This document shows positions 14,519 to 26,386 of a stretch of DNA of 45,166 bases, in pieces. Position 1 is the stretch's first letter. The number at the start of each line of letters is the position of its first letter. The DNA comes from Synergistota bacterium (GTDB lineage Bacteria > Synergistota > Synergistia > Synergistales > Aminobacteriaceae): contig JAKJGK010000005.1 of the NCBI GenBank assembly GCA_022704435.1, forward strand, positions 1-45,166, written 5' to 3'. A model generated the notes under the pieces. That model was given only the letters and a program-made list of their open reading frames with translations, searched no databases and was not told where the DNA came from. The position numbers and the translations under genes were made by a program.

Positions 14519-16456
14519 TCAGGCGGAGACCACGAGCCTGCGGTATTTCACTTTCGGCAGGGCGGAGGGAATCTTCCAGTCCGGCCTGCTGAGCACCCTT
14601 CCGTCCAGGATCGCCACCCTGCCCCGGTCGCTTCGGCTTCTTATCAGCCTCCCGGCGGCCTGTCTCAGGAGCATTTTCGCCTCCGGAAGAGTGGAACGCG
14701 CGAATGCCCCTCCCCCCTCCAGCGCGTTGCGCGCCTGGACCAGAGGGTCGCCCGGGTGGGCAAAGGGGATTCGGTCTATTATCACCTGGGTAAGCCCGTC
14801 GCCGGGTACATCCACGCCCTCACGAAATGACGACGCCCCCACCAGCACAGACGAGGGGTCGCTTCTGAACGCCTCCAGCAGCTCGCTCCTGGGTCCCTCT
14901 CCCTGGACCAGCACCCTGTAGCCCCTGGGCTTGGCCTTGAGGGCTACGGCCACCTTCGCCAGGAGCCTGTGCGACGCGAGCAGAACCAGCGTGCTACCGC
15001 CGTTCTTCTCGACCAGCTTCTCCACCACTCTGCAGATGGTGCCGTCGTAGTTGGGGTTCATCACGTCAAGTCCCGTATCGACCACCACGATCTCCATCTG
15101 GCGCCCAAGGTCGAACGGAGACCCGCAGATGAACAGGCGGTCGGGGCGAATGCCAGTCTCCCTCTCCCAGTAGTCGAGCCTTCCGTCTATCGTGAGCGTG
15201 GCGGAGATGAACACCGACCTGTTAGCCGGGCCCGAGTGAATGGCCGAGGCCAGCTCCGAGCCGGGTGAAACAGGCGCGCTGAACAGGGTCCGCCCCCCCT
15301 TCCAGTACGCCCAGGACGGGTAGTCGGACACCTCGGCGCACCAGGCCAGGCTCCTCCTTATCCTGCCGCACTCCTCCATCCAGGCGGAGATCCCGCCGTC
15401 CTCCCCGGACTCGAAGGTCTCATCGCCGGAGGAGAGGGGTTCAAGAAGGTCCTGAAGGCCCTTGAGCTTTCCGCAGAGGGCCCTCTGTCTCTGGAGCAGG
15501 TCGTCGTTTTTGGCGGTTATGTTCTCCTTTCCACCGGGCAGGAGGATGTCCAGCTGCTCGAAGAAGCGCGCGGACTCCTCCCGCAACTCGCTCGACAGGA
15601 TCATGGCCGCGCCCTGCCTGCCCGATCTCTGGAGCTCGGCCACGGCATCCGTGAAGGGCCTGGAGCGCAGCAGCCTGACGAGGTCCTCGTCCGACACGGA
15701 GACCGTCATGGACGAGCGCGCGGCCTCGCTCAGCCTGTGAGCCTCGTCGCATATCAGCATGTCGTAGGGCACCGGGAATGGCTTGCCGGCCGCCATGATG
15801 TACGAGAAGTACAGGTGGTAGTTGGCCACAATAATGCGCCATCCCCTCGCCTCCCTGAGGGCGCGCTGGACGAAGCACTCCCCGCGCATTGGACACCTGA
15901 ACCCCCTGCAGGAGCGGGAGGAGGCGGCGATAGCAGCCAGCGCGGGGGAGTCCTGGGGCAGGGAGAGCTCGGACAGATCACCTGTGGCGGTCCTCTTAAG
16001 CCAATCCTCGATCTCCCTGGAGGATCGCCCGCCGTCGCGGTGCGACAGGTATCCCTGGCGTCCCTCGTCCCCCTCCGAGGCCTCCTCGGCCCTGGACAGG
16101 CATGCATAGTTGCCCTTGCCCTTCAGCAGTCCGAAGGGGAGGTCCAGCCCCAGCAGCTCGTTCAGGCGGGGAAGGTCCTTCATTATCAGCTGTTCCTGCA
16201 GAGGAATGCTTGCCGTCAGGAACAGCACCGTCTCGCCCGAGGCCGAAGCCCTCAGCATCGCCGGGGCCAGCAGGGCGAAGGTCTTGCCCACGCCGGGCGG
16301 CGCCTCCGCGGCCAGCGTGTACCCACCCTCGGAAGCCAGCGCGCCGGCGACAGATTCGGCCAGTTCCAACTGTTCCTCCCTGTGCTCGAACGCCGGAAAG
16401 CCCTTCATCATGATGCCCTCCGGGCCAAATATCTCCTCCATGGACGGAATCCCCAT
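14519..16456 (-). CDS. DinG/XPD-family ATP-dependent DNA helicase
   Basis: 645-residue superfamily 2 helicase of the iron-sulfur XPD/DinG group, acting in repair of stalled or damaged replication structures. Walker A APPGVGKT at 52-59 and the DEAH box (CDEAHRL, about 235) are clear. Between them four cysteines (YACLSR, then SCRGFRCPMRGEC) are spaced like the 4Fe-4S cluster ligands. C-terminal helicase motifs include GASSFREGVDVPGD and LLRQAAGRLIRSRSDRG. It is closer to DinG/YoaA than to a helicase-exonuclease fusion. It is divergently oriented from rpsT and ends about 65 bases before the rpmH promoter. Confidence 0.9.
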   Translation of the reverse strand: MGIPSMEEIFGPEGIMMKGFPAFEHREEQLELAESVAGALASEGGYTLAAEAPPGVGKTFALLAPAMLRASASGETVLFLTASIPLQEQLIMKDLPRLNELLGLDLPFGLLKGKGNYACLSRAEEASEGDEGRQGYLSHRDGGRSSREIEDWLKRTATGDLSELSLPQDSPALAAIAASSRSCRGFRCPMRGECFVQRALREARGWRIIVANYHLYFSYIMAAGKPFPVPYDMLICDEAHRLSEAARSSMTVSVSDEDLVRLLRSRPFTDAVAELQRSGRQGAAMILSSELREESARFFEQLDILLPGGKENITAKNDDLLQRQRALCGKLKGLQDLLEPLSSGDETFESGEDGGISAWMEECGRIRRSLAWCAEVSDYPSWAYWKGGRTLFSAPVSPGSELASAIHSGPANRSVFISATLTIDGRLDYWERETGIRPDRLFICGSPFDLGRQMEIVVVDTGLDVMNPNYDGTICRVVEKLVEKNGGSTLVLLASHRLLAKVAVALKAKPRGYRVLVQGEGPRSELLEAFRSDPSSVLVGASSFREGVDVPGDGLTQVIIDRIPFAHPGDPLVQARNALEGGGAFARSTLPEAKMLLRQAAGRLIRSRSDRGRVAILDGRVLSRPDWKIPSALPKVKYRRLVVSA

Positions 16457-16558
16457 GATCTACCCTCTTTCAAAGCCAGTATGAACAGTCCCTCGGCACG
16501 GGTTTCTCCGCCCTTCACGAGGTCTCTCGCCCCGCCCGGCGAAAATCCGCCGTTTCTC

Positions 16559-16588
16559 TTGCAAATATATCAGAAACCGTGCTAGAAT
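16559..16588 (+). promoter_or_regulatory. Promoter of rpsT
   Basis: TTGCAA (-35, 16559-16564), 18-base spacer, TAGAAT (-10, 16583-16588) on the plus strand. Transcription would begin near 16595, about 25 bases before the start codon. Confidence 0.75.
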
Positions 16589-16597
16589 GGCACGGTT
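16575..16597. promoter_or_regulatory. Palindrome framing the rpsT -10 box
   Basis: AACCGTGC-N7-GCACGGTT, a perfect 8-bp inverted repeat whose 7-base centre (TAGAATG) is the -10 element itself. Such placement is what a dimeric repressor site would have. It could also be chance; no protein is known to bind it. Confidence 0.5.
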
Positions 16598-16619
16598 GTG
16601 CCGGGAGGAGGTGAGTTAC

Positions 16620-16901
16620 ATGCCGAACAAGAAGTCAGCGATTAAAAGAATGAAGACGAGCGAGAGAAACAGGCTTTACAACCGTTTCTGGAAGACTCGT
16701 TGCAAGAACGCCGTGAAAAAGGTCCTCGCGGCCGTTGAGGGCGGAGACGAGGCTCTCGCGCTGACGCAGCTTGCCATAGCGCAGAGCGTCATCGACAAGG
16801 CGGTCGTCAAGGGTGTCATGCACGGCAATACAGCCGCACGCAGAAAGTCCATGATCACCAACAGGGTCAAGAGGCTCTCCGGGGAGAATCAGCCCGCCTG
16901 A
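16620..16901 (+). CDS. rpsT: 30S ribosomal protein S20
   Basis: 93 residues beginning MPNKKSAIKRMKTSERNR, the conserved S20 start, with SVIDKAVVKGVMH and NTAARRKSMITNRVKRL in the C-terminal helix. S20 binds 16S rRNA in the 30S body. The ATG at 16620 follows GGAGG-AGGTGAG; an earlier in-frame ATG at 16587 overlaps the -10 box and is rejected. One of only two plus-strand protein genes in the window, convergent with holA, a common neighbour pair in Firmicutes-like genomes. Confidence 0.96.
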   Translation: MPNKKSAIKRMKTSERNRLYNRFWKTRCKNAVKKVLAAVEGGDEALALTQLAIAQSVIDKAVVKGVMHGNTAARRKSMITNRVKRLSGENQPA

Positions 16902-16935
16902 TACGCCTAACTCGCCACTTGCCGTAAAAACAGGG

Positions 16936-16975
16936 AGCTGGACGTCGGGAACCGCGCCGTTCAGCTTATTTTTTT
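16936..16975. terminator. Bidirectional terminator between rpsT and holA
   Basis: AGCTGGACG and CGTTCAGCT form a 9-bp stem (one G-U) with a 13-base loop, followed on the plus strand by TATTTTTTT. On the minus strand the stem is followed by CCCTGTTTTTA. The plus-strand tail overlaps the last codons of holA. Confidence 0.75.
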
Positions 16976-17900
16976 GCCCCGGCGCCTGCCATGCACCGCA
17001 TTACCAGCGCCTCGAACCCGGGCCAACCTTCGGCATAAGAGGTCTTCTCCCCCCACGACAGGGACAGCAGGCCGAGCGCCATATCCGACAGCGCCTCCGG
17101 CCGGTAGTTCCGCAACGCCTCCCTCGCCATCTTAAGGGCATAGTCCTTTACCTCGAGGGCGACCATCACTCTCTCGGCCTCAGCCTGCGGGAAAACCCCG
17201 AGGTAGACGGCCGGCCTGATCCTGTTGTACAGGGCTGTCAGCAGGGGGAGCACGCTCGGCTCCCCCTTGAGGCGCTCGAACACGGCCAACACCTCGGCGG
17301 CGCGCGCCTGGCAGAAAGAGTCGAGGAACTTGAGCACCAGGTTCCTGCCCTCGTCGTAGGAGAGCCTCCTGACCATATCCGCGTCCACGCGAGCGCCGTC
17401 GGCGTAGATGCCGAGGCTCGCGAGCTCGGCTCGCACCTCCTCGGGATCCTCGGTCAGCTCCACCAGCAGCGCGGCCGCCTCGTCAGCCAGTGAGATGCCC
17501 TGCTTCGCCGCCAGGCCGAGCAGCCACTTCTTCCTCTGTGAGGACCAGAAGGGGACCGACTCGGCCTTCAGCATCGCAATCTTCTTTCTAGCCTCGGGGG
17601 GGAACGCTTTGCCGGGGTCCTTCTCGTACACCAAGAGCACTGCTTCCGGGGCATCCTCGTCCTCAAGGTGCTCGACCAACTCGGCCGGGAAGGGGCCCAG
17701 CAGCTCAGCCGACTCGACCACCGTGACCCTCCTGCTTGCGAACAGCCCCATGGCGCGGCCAGCGGCGATTATCTCCCGCCACTCGCCCCCCTCGCGCGTC
17801 CCGGCGTGCTCCCTCCCCTTCATTTTCAGGGCCTCCAGCTCCTCGGCCAGAATGCGTCTGCCGGAGGCCCCTCCTGAAGCGATGATCTTAAGATGAGACA

Positions 17901-17901
<1 letters not shown>
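16966..17901 (-). CDS. holA: DNA polymerase III delta subunit
   Basis: 311-residue protein of the HolA family, the clamp-loader subunit that opens the sliding clamp. The similarity is diffuse, as usual for this family: an N-terminal domain ending in LLVYEKDPGKAFPPEARK, a middle KQGISLADEAAALLVELTEDPEEVRAELASL-like helical region and the C-terminal collar domain (VLPLLTALYNRIR). It lacks a Walker A motif, as expected. The GTG start overlaps the leuS stop by one base (TAGTG). Convergent position next to rpsT supports the call. Confidence 0.83.
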
Positions 17902-20381
<2,480 letters not shown>

Positions 20382-20414
20382 ATACCTTCCTCCTCAAATC
20401 CTGTCGCTCAGCTG

Positions 20415-21212
20415 TTAACCGTCTTTCTTCTCCCGGCTGAAGTACATGTCCATGAAGGGCCTCAGCAGGTCTATCGGAAGCGGGAAAATGGTGGTGGTGG
20501 CCTTCTCTCCAACGCTGACCTCGCGCATGGTCTGCAGATAGCGAAGTTGCAGGGTTATCGGCGACGTCTCCATCTGGAGCGCGGCCTCGCTGAGCTTCTG
20601 CGCAGCCTGCAGCTCTCCCTCCGCGTTGATGATCTTCGCGCGCCGCTCGCGCTCCGCCTCCGCCTGCTTGGCCATCGCGCGCTTCATGCTCTCGGGCAGC
20701 TCCAGCTCCTTAAGCTCGACCGCGCTGACCTTTATCCCCCACGAGTCGGTCCGCTCGTCGATGATCTTCTGAAGCTCGTTGTTTATCTTCTCCCTAGACG
20801 AAAGCACCTCGTCGAGGTCGACCGACCCGATGACCGACCGCAGGGTGGTCTGGGACAGAAGGCTCGTGGCCAGCACGTAGTTCTCCACCTCCACCACCGA
20901 GTACGACGGATCCATGACCCTGAAGTAGACCACCGCGTTGACCTTGATCGGCACGTTGTCCCTGGTTATGACTTCCTGGACCGGCACGTCGAGGGTCACC
21001 ACGCGCATATCCACCCTGACTACCCTGTCTATGACGGGTATCACCAGCACCATCCCGGGCCCCTTCGCTCCCACCAGCCGCCCGAGGCGGAAGACCACCA
21101 GCCGCTGGTACTCGGGTATGACCTTGATGGCCGACGAGAGGAAAAAGACGAGGATCAGGATGAATCCAAACGAAGTCCCCAGGCTGAACAGCATATCCAA
21201 GATATCGAACAT
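20415..21212 (-). CDS. Slipin / SPFH-domain membrane protein
   Basis: 265-residue stomatin-like protein. A single N-terminal membrane segment (about 10-30) is followed by [40 protein letters not shown] and the coiled-coil-forming region [20 protein letters not shown] with [12 protein letters not shown] proteins scaffold membrane microdomains and regulate partner proteases. It starts 2 bases after the nfeD stop, the classic nfeD-slipin operon in which the two products act together. Likely topology: N-anchored with the SPFH domain on one face of the inner membrane. Confidence 0.93.
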   Translation of the reverse strand: MFDILDMLFSLGTSFGFILILVFFLSSAIKVIPEYQRLVVFRLGRLVGAKGPGMVLVIPVIDRVVRVDMRVVTLDVPVQEVITRDNVPIKVNAVVYFRVMDPSYSVVEVENYVLATSLLSQTTLRSVIGSVDLDEVLSSREKINNELQKIIDERTDSWGIKVSAVELKELELPESMKRAMAKQAEAERERRAKIINAEGELQAAQKLSEAALQMETSPITLQLRYLQTMREVSVGEKATTTIFPLPIDLLRPFMDMYFSREKKDG

Positions 21213-21214
21213 GA

Positions 21215-22567
21215 CTAAACCTCCTTTGCAGATGAATCGCCGCCGGGCGTCGATTCCACGGTATCATCGCGGACGACTAGCGTGAAACCGTCCATCTCGG
21301 ACACAAGGACCTCCGCCCCCTTGTAGAAACGCGCCCCTCCGACTCCCTTCGCCCTCCAGATCTCGCCGTGGCACCTGACCATCCCCTCGGGGTCGAGATC
21401 CTCCACCACAACGGCCTTCCTTCCCGTCATCCCCTCCGCGCCGGAGACCGGCCTCCTGGCGTGCGAACGGAGGACGAGATACAGGGCCCCGATGAAGAAG
21501 AGCCCGAAGGCCAGGCTCATGCCGCCTATCACGTTCATGGACACGTTCAACAGCTCCCCTCCGGGCGCCCTGAAGAGAATGAGCCCGCCCGTGACCAGGG
21601 ATGCCAGGCCGAACAGGCTGAGCACCCCTATGCCTCCGACCACCAGGTCGAGGACGAGAACCACTATGCCCGCCACCAGAAGAACGACCCCGGCCCAGTT
21701 GAACGGGAGCATTCTCAGGCCGAAGGCCCCCAGCAGCACCATGACCGCCCCGGACGTCCCGAGCACGAATCCTCCCGGAGTCAGGACCTCCAGCACGATC
21801 ATCAGTATGCCGGCGGACAGCAGCATGTACGCTGTATCCGGGCTCGAGATGAACTGAAGGACCCTCTCGCGCGAGGACATATTTATCTCCACTATGACCG
21901 ACGGGTTGAAGAAAAGCTCCCTCTCCTCGCCTCCGACCAAGACCCTCCTGCCGAGGATGCCCGTCAGCAGCGAATCCATATCGGGCGCCGACAGGTCCAC
22001 CAGCCCTCCCGCGAGGGCCTCCTCCGAGGTAAGCGAGACGCTCTCGGTGACCATGCGCTCGGCGAGGTCGGGGTTGCGCCTCCTGAGCTGGGCGAGCGAC
22101 CTCATGTGAGCAGCCAGGTCGTTGGTTATCTTTCTTTTCATGTCCCTGTCCGGCGCATCCTGGCCGGAGGCCATGACCGGCTGCGCGGCGCCGACGTTGG
22201 TGCCGGGGGCCATGGCCGCCACGTGCGCGGCCTGCAGTAAGAAGGCCCCCGCCGAGGCCGCCCTGGCCCCCTGGGGAGAGACCCACACGACCACGGGCAC
22301 CGAAGAGTCCATGATGGCGGCCGTCATGGCCCTCATCGAACTGACCAGGCCGCCCGGGGTGTCCATGCGGAATACCACCAAGCCGGCTCCCTCATCCGAC
22401 GCGCGGGACAGGACTTCCTCGGTGAATACCTCCATGGAGACCCCTACAGTCCCCTCCAGCCTGGCGGCCATGACTACTCCGCCGTCCGCCTCGCACGCCG
22501 GCGCGGCTGGCAGGGCAAGCGACAGCGCGAGGAGAATGACTGCGCATATTTTACCAAATCTTGTCAT
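21215..22567 (-). CDS. NfeD family membrane-bound serine protease (ClpP-class)
   Basis: 450 residues, long form. Signal peptide 1-25, then a ClpP/S49-like protease domain with [13 protein letters not shown], Ser105 in [11 protein letters not shown] and a candidate catalytic Lys146 in [13 protein letters not shown]; this Ser-Lys dyad matches the known archaeal stomatin-cleaving homologue. Four to five membrane segments follow (about 235-365), then the C-terminal NfeD OB-fold domain ([21 protein letters not shown] region). The neighbouring slipin is its expected partner and possible substrate. The ATG overlaps the radA stop by four bases. Confidence 0.92.
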   Translation of the reverse strand: MTRFGKICAVILLALSLALPAAPACEADGGVVMAARLEGTVGVSMEVFTEEVLSRASDEGAGLVVFRMDTPGGLVSSMRAMTAAIMDSSVPVVVWVSPQGARAASAGAFLLQAAHVAAMAPGTNVGAAQPVMASGQDAPDRDMKRKITNDLAAHMRSLAQLRRRNPDLAERMVTESVSLTSEEALAGGLVDLSAPDMDSLLTGILGRRVLVGGEERELFFNPSVIVEINMSSRERVLQFISSPDTAYMLLSAGILMIVLEVLTPGGFVLGTSGAVMVLLGAFGLRMLPFNWAGVVLLVAGIVVLVLDLVVGGIGVLSLFGLASLVTGGLILFRAPGGELLNVSMNVIGGMSLAFGLFFIGALYLVLRSHARRPVSGAEGMTGRKAVVVEDLDPEGMVRCHGEIWRAKGVGGARFYKGAEVLVSEMDGFTLVVRDDTVESTPGGDSSAKEV

Positions 22568-23898
22568 ATCATCACCGCCTTAAGGGCGTCCTTCAGGGTC
22601 GAGACCCCTGTCACAGCGAGCGGCGCGGCGCCGCGCAAGGCCCTCTCGCGGGAGCTGACGACGGCCCGCTTGAACCCCAACCTCGCCGCCTCCTGCAAAC
22701 GTCGCTCGAGCCTCACCACCGGGCGCACCTCGCCGGCCAGGCCCACCTCGCCCAGTAGAATGCAGTCCGCCGGGACAGGGGCGTCGCGCACCGCCGATGC
22801 CAGCGCCGCGCAGAGGGCCAGGTCCGCGGCCGGCTCCCTCAGGAGAAGCCCGCCCGCAACGTTCACGTACATGTCGAACAGGGAGCATCCGACGCCGCAT
22901 CTCTTCTCGAGCACCGCGGAGAGGAGCTGAATCTTGTTCACGTCCACTCCCCTGCCGGTGCGCTTCGGGTAGGGGAAGGCAGTCGCCGCGGCGAGCGACT
23001 GGATCTCCGCGATCAACGGGAGGCTGCCCTCGACCGCGACCGTCATGGCTACCCCCGGCACGGTCTCGGAGGCCCTGTTCCAGTACAATCCGCTGACATC
23101 CCGCACTGGGGACAGCCCCGAGTCCGTCATCTCGAAGACGCCGAGCTCCTCGGTGCTGCCGTAACGGTTCTTGCCGGCGCGGAGCATCCTGTAGGGGGAG
23201 TAGTCCTCGCCGGAGAAGGTGAGGACCGCGTCAACCATGTGCTCGAGGAGCATGGGGCCCGCGATCCTCCCTTCCTTGGTTATGTGCCCCACGAGGACCG
23301 CCGGGATTCCCCTCTCCTTGGCCGAGGAGATGCACGCCTGGGCCACGGCCCTGACCTGGGCCGGGCTGCCCGGCCAACCACCCTCGCCGTCCACGCTCAT
23401 GGCCTGAACGCTGTCCACCACCAGGAATCTCATCCCGGGCAGGGCCTCGAGCGCGGAGACTATATCGCCGGTGCACGCAAGGTGCAGCCCGTCGAGACGA
23501 GTCCCGAGGCGCTTGGCCCTGAGCGCGATCTGCGACTCGGACTCCTCCCCGGACAGGTAGAGCACCGGTCCGACTATCTCAGCCATCATGCCGCACGTCT
23601 GCAACAGGAGGGTCGACTTGCCGATTCCCGGCTGCCCGCCCAGCAGGTAGACGCCCCCCGGAACGAAGCCTCCGCCAAGCACTCGGTCGAAGTCGTCGAA
23701 CCCGGAGGAGACCCGCGAGGGGGGCAGAGCCTCGGATGCCACGATGCATCGCGCGACCTGACGGTTCGCCTCCGCGCCGGGCGTAGCGCCCTTCTCCATC
23801 GTGCCCCACTCCCCGCACGACGGGCATCTCCCCGCCCAGGAGGCGGAGGATGCGCCACAGACGGAGCAGAAGTACCTGGCTGCCGCCAGCTTAGCCAT
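22564..23898 (-). CDS. radA: DNA repair protein RadA (Sms)
   Basis: 444-residue RecA-related ATPase that promotes branch migration in recombination. N-terminal zinc finger (CSVCG at 11-15, CPSCG at 25-29), Walker A GQPGIGKST at 88-96, the RadA-specific KNRYGSTEELGVFEM motif, and a C-terminal Lon-like domain (GVDVNKIQLLSAVLEKRCG onwards). Length is typical. Its end overlaps nfeD; upstream it is separated from the PHP gene by 54 bases, so it may be transcribed with the cluster before it. Confidence 0.96.
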   Translation of the reverse strand: MAKLAAARYFCSVCGASSASWAGRCPSCGEWGTMEKGATPGAEANRQVARCIVASEALPPSRVSSGFDDFDRVLGGGFVPGGVYLLGGQPGIGKSTLLLQTCGMMAEIVGPVLYLSGEESESQIALRAKRLGTRLDGLHLACTGDIVSALEALPGMRFLVVDSVQAMSVDGEGGWPGSPAQVRAVAQACISSAKERGIPAVLVGHITKEGRIAGPMLLEHMVDAVLTFSGEDYSPYRMLRAGKNRYGSTEELGVFEMTDSGLSPVRDVSGLYWNRASETVPGVAMTVAVEGSLPLIAEIQSLAAATAFPYPKRTGRGVDVNKIQLLSAVLEKRCGVGCSLFDMYVNVAGGLLLREPAADLALCAALASAVRDAPVPADCILLGEVGLAGEVRPVVRLERRLQEAARLGFKRAVVSSRERALRGAAPLAVTGVSTLKDALKAVMI

Positions 23899-23952
23899 TT
23901 CATCTCACCCCGCGTCCAGTTTATATCCCAGCTTCTGTCCTGTCGAGGGGCA

Positions 23953-24714
23953 TCAGGGCGACCAGGTCCAGGGGTTGAGGACGCTCCTGCCCTCCATCCC
24001 CCCCAGCGCCATCCTCACCTCGCCGAAGGACGGGGCGGCCAGGCGCATCACCGTGCAGCGGTCCCTCGAGATCTCGGACAGCCTGTGGGCATCGGACGAG
24101 CGGACGAACACTCGGTCCGGGTATCGCTCCCTCCATTCCGCGAACGCAGAGTGCGACACGGCGGGCGACAGCTCGAGGGCGTGGCACGGGAAGTCGTCGG
24201 GCACCCTCCCGAGCACCGACTCGTAGGAGAAGGACGGCCTGTCAAGGTGCGCCGGTATCACGACGGCCCCCATGCGGCAGGCCTCCGAGGCCACCTCGTC
24301 CACCGAGTAGCCGACCCCCTGAACGAGCAGGGTATCGCGCTCGCTCATTATATTGTTTTCATGGTCGATGACGAGCTGGTAGCCGAAGATCGACGGGTCA
24401 TTCTCCCGGTCGGGCAATGAGAGCCAAAGCCACCTCCTGTACTCGACCGCGCTCTCGTCGTCGGGGAAGATCACCACCACGTGGATGTCCTCGGCCGTCT
24501 GGATCTCCATGCCGGTCAGCACCGCCGGGTCGCCCTCCGCGGCCTCGCGGATCGCCGGTGCGTTGGCTATATCGTTGTGATCGGTCACAGCGCAAAGAGA
24601 GACGCCGGCGCCCCGGTAGGCTGAGACTATCTCCGGGGCCCCCATCTCGAGCTCCGCGCACGGCGACAGGACGGTGTGAAGGTGAAGGTCGACCCAGTAG
24701 GAGGAGAGGTTCAT
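23953..24714 (-). CDS. PHP-domain phosphoesterase
   Basis: 253-residue protein with the PHP metal-binding signature: DLHLHTVLSPC (motif 1, residues 9-19), TDHND (motif 2), a central IPAHLDRPS and a C-terminal SDAHRLSEI. The family hydrolyses phosphoesters using a trinuclear metal site; the substrate cannot be read from sequence. It has no polymerase domain. Its ATG overlaps the stop of the small DRTGG-type gene by four bases, tying it to the hydrogenase-like cluster. A longer open frame continues upstream inside other genes and is not coding. Confidence 0.85.
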   Translation of the reverse strand: MNLSSYWVDLHLHTVLSPCAELEMGAPEIVSAYRGAGVSLCAVTDHNDIANAPAIREAAEGDPAVLTGMEIQTAEDIHVVVIFPDDESAVEYRRWLWLSLPDRENDPSIFGYQLVIDHENNIMSERDTLLVQGVGYSVDEVASEACRMGAVVIPAHLDRPSFSYESVLGRVPDDFPCHALELSPAVSHSAFAEWRERYPDRVFVRSSDAHRLSEISRDRCTVMRLAAPSFGEVRMALGGMEGRSVLNPWTWSP

Positions 24715-25052
24715 GAGGAGATCGGAAAACCGGCCTCCCTGAGGGCCCCTGCGGCGTCGAAGGCCGACATGGGAGTGGTCGCCAGGGTGATGCCCTCGAC
24801 GGAGCATCTGTCGACAAGCGTCCTGTCCGGCATTCGCCCGGAGGCCGCCAGGATGAACGGGACCTCCTTCAGCACCGCCACGGCTGCGGCGTTCACGTGG
24901 GTCTGGATCGTTATCCAGAGCCACCCCTCGCGAGCTTCGGCCATTATGAAGCTGAGCAGGTCCCCCGAAATGGCCCCGCCAAGCTCTCGGTCCATGTCCC
25001 CCTCCACCAGTACGCTGGCGCCGGTGACCCTTACCGCCTCGCCAATCTTCAT
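24711..25052 (-). CDS. Small DRTGG-type protein, second of two
   Basis: 113 residues beginning MKIGEAVRVTGASVLVEG. The body (GGAISGDLLSFIMAEAREG, HVNAAAVAVLKEVPFILA, GITLATTPMSAF) resembles the DRTGG fold, a small ligand-binding domain often found in regulatory proteins and beside hydrogenase genes. The ATG overlaps the stop of the hydrogenase-like gene by one base (TGATG) and its own stop overlaps the PHP start. The product looks like a free-standing paralogue of the 121-residue protein at the other end of the cluster. Ligand and partner are unknown. Confidence 0.7.
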   Translation of the reverse strand: MKIGEAVRVTGASVLVEGDMDRELGGAISGDLLSFIMAEAREGWLWITIQTHVNAAAVAVLKEVPFILAASGRMPDRTLVDRCSVEGITLATTPMSAFDAAGALREAGFPISS

Positions 25053-26368
25053 CAGGATCTCCTCCGTTTCCTGCCGGTGTGAAGCGTGTGCGGCAGCTTG
25101 GACGAGAGGCACTGGATCTCCTCGCTGAGCTGGGTTATCCTCTCCCTCATCTTGAACACGCAGTCGGAGACATCCCCCTGCCCCCTCACGATGTCCTCCG
25201 CGAGGGCCCTGCACGAGGGACGGCCGCAGGCGCCGCAGTCTATGTGCGGCAGGTCGGCGTAGATCGCGTCCATCTCCCGCAGCTTGGCCATGGCCTCCTT
25301 GATGTCCTTGGACAGGGGAAGGCGCTCGCGCGGGACTACCGGGGCCGCCAGCTCCCACACGCCCCTGTCGTGCCAGTGGCGTATCCTCTCCATCTCCTCG
25401 CTGGACGGCATCCACTCCGCGTCGATGTTGTTGAGCCTCAGCTGCGACAGGAAGCGGGACTCGTAGGTCCCGGTGCCGCCGAAGCAGCCCAGGTCGCACG
25501 CGCGGCACTCGATGAAGTCCACTCCCGAGAGGCGCCCGAGTTCCAGCTCGTTGAGAAGATCCTGGGTGTTCCTCAGCCCCGACACGGAGATGGAGGTGAA
25601 GCCCTTGTCGAAGAAGGAGGCGATGTGGCGCGCCTCGCCCCCCGAGGTGGACCACAGCAGCCACCTGCCGCTGACGGGCCTGGTCTTGGCCCCGGTGACC
25701 TTGACGTTGCAGGCGAGCATGTCGCGGATAACCGTCCTGACGCTTACGACGTACTCGAGCGAGCTTCGTTTCCTGCCGACAGGGTTTCGGACCAGGGTGG
25801 CCTTGGCGGGGCAGGGAGAGACCAGGGTAACGTTCTCCTTCGCCCCCGTCTCCTCCCGCCAGATGGTCACGGCGGTCTCGAGCGGCGACTCCACGGGCAG
25901 TATGCGCCCGACCAGCTCCGGGTAGTTCATCTGGATCAGGCGTATCACTGCGGGACAGTAGGTGGAGATGTAGGGCAGATTCTCCCCGCCCTCCCTGATG
26001 ATCTTGGCCGACGCGAAGGCGGAGAGGTCGAACGCGAGGGAGGCCCACTCGGAGAGGTCGTTGTACCCGTGGCTCTCCAGCGCCTCCATCATGAGACGAG
26101 GGCGCGAGTAGGCGCCCACCTGGACGTAGAAGGCCGGGTCCGCCATAAGGACGAGCCCCTCCCTGGTCTTGATGAGGTCCCACTCGTCGTCGTTGACTGT
26201 GATCGCCCTGTCCTTGCAGCTCCTTATGCACTCGCCGCAGTCTATGCACAGGTCTGGCAGAAGCCTGACCACGCCGTCGATCACGCGCAAAGCCTCGGTC
26301 GGACACGACCTGATGCAGTTGGCGCAACCGCGGCAACGGGATTCGGTGATCTTTATCCCTCCGGACAT
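25052..26368 (-). CDS. [FeFe]-hydrogenase-like iron-sulfur protein, probable sensory type
   Basis: 438 residues. Two N-terminal 4Fe-4S sites (Cys12/15/18/22 and Cys41/44/47/51) precede an [FeFe]-hydrogenase large-subunit domain. H-cluster motifs are degenerate: L1 is STYCPAV instead of TSCCPxW (Cys138 kept, the proton-relay cysteine is Tyr137), L2 is VSPCPAK (Cys186), L3 is ECRACDLGCFGG (Cys291, Cys295). A further Fe-S motif CGACGRPSC...C (Cys378/381/386/403) lies near the C-terminus, then a possible coiled coil. All four H-cluster ligands are thus present but the relay is lost, as in sensory HydS-like enzymes. It lacks a PAS domain. Neighbours are GHKL and DRTGG genes. Confidence 0.83.
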   Translation of the reverse strand: MSGGIKITESRCRGCANCIRSCPTEALRVIDGVVRLLPDLCIDCGECIRSCKDRAITVNDDEWDLIKTREGLVLMADPAFYVQVGAYSRPRLMMEALESHGYNDLSEWASLAFDLSAFASAKIIREGGENLPYISTYCPAVIRLIQMNYPELVGRILPVESPLETAVTIWREETGAKENVTLVSPCPAKATLVRNPVGRKRSSLEYVVSVRTVIRDMLACNVKVTGAKTRPVSGRWLLWSTSGGEARHIASFFDKGFTSISVSGLRNTQDLLNELELGRLSGVDFIECRACDLGCFGGTGTYESRFLSQLRLNNIDAEWMPSSEEMERIRHWHDRGVWELAAPVVPRERLPLSKDIKEAMAKLREMDAIYADLPHIDCGACGRPSCRALAEDIVRGQGDVSDCVFKMRERITQLSEEIQCLSSKLPHTLHTGRKRRRS

Positions 26369-26386
26369 GAAAACACGCTCCTTTGC

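Noticed and set aside
25053-26336. Extension of the second DRTGG gene upstream on the minus strand
   Set aside because: The frame stays open only because of high GC; the region is the hydrogenase-like gene in another frame, and the ATG at 25052 fits the TGATG overlap.
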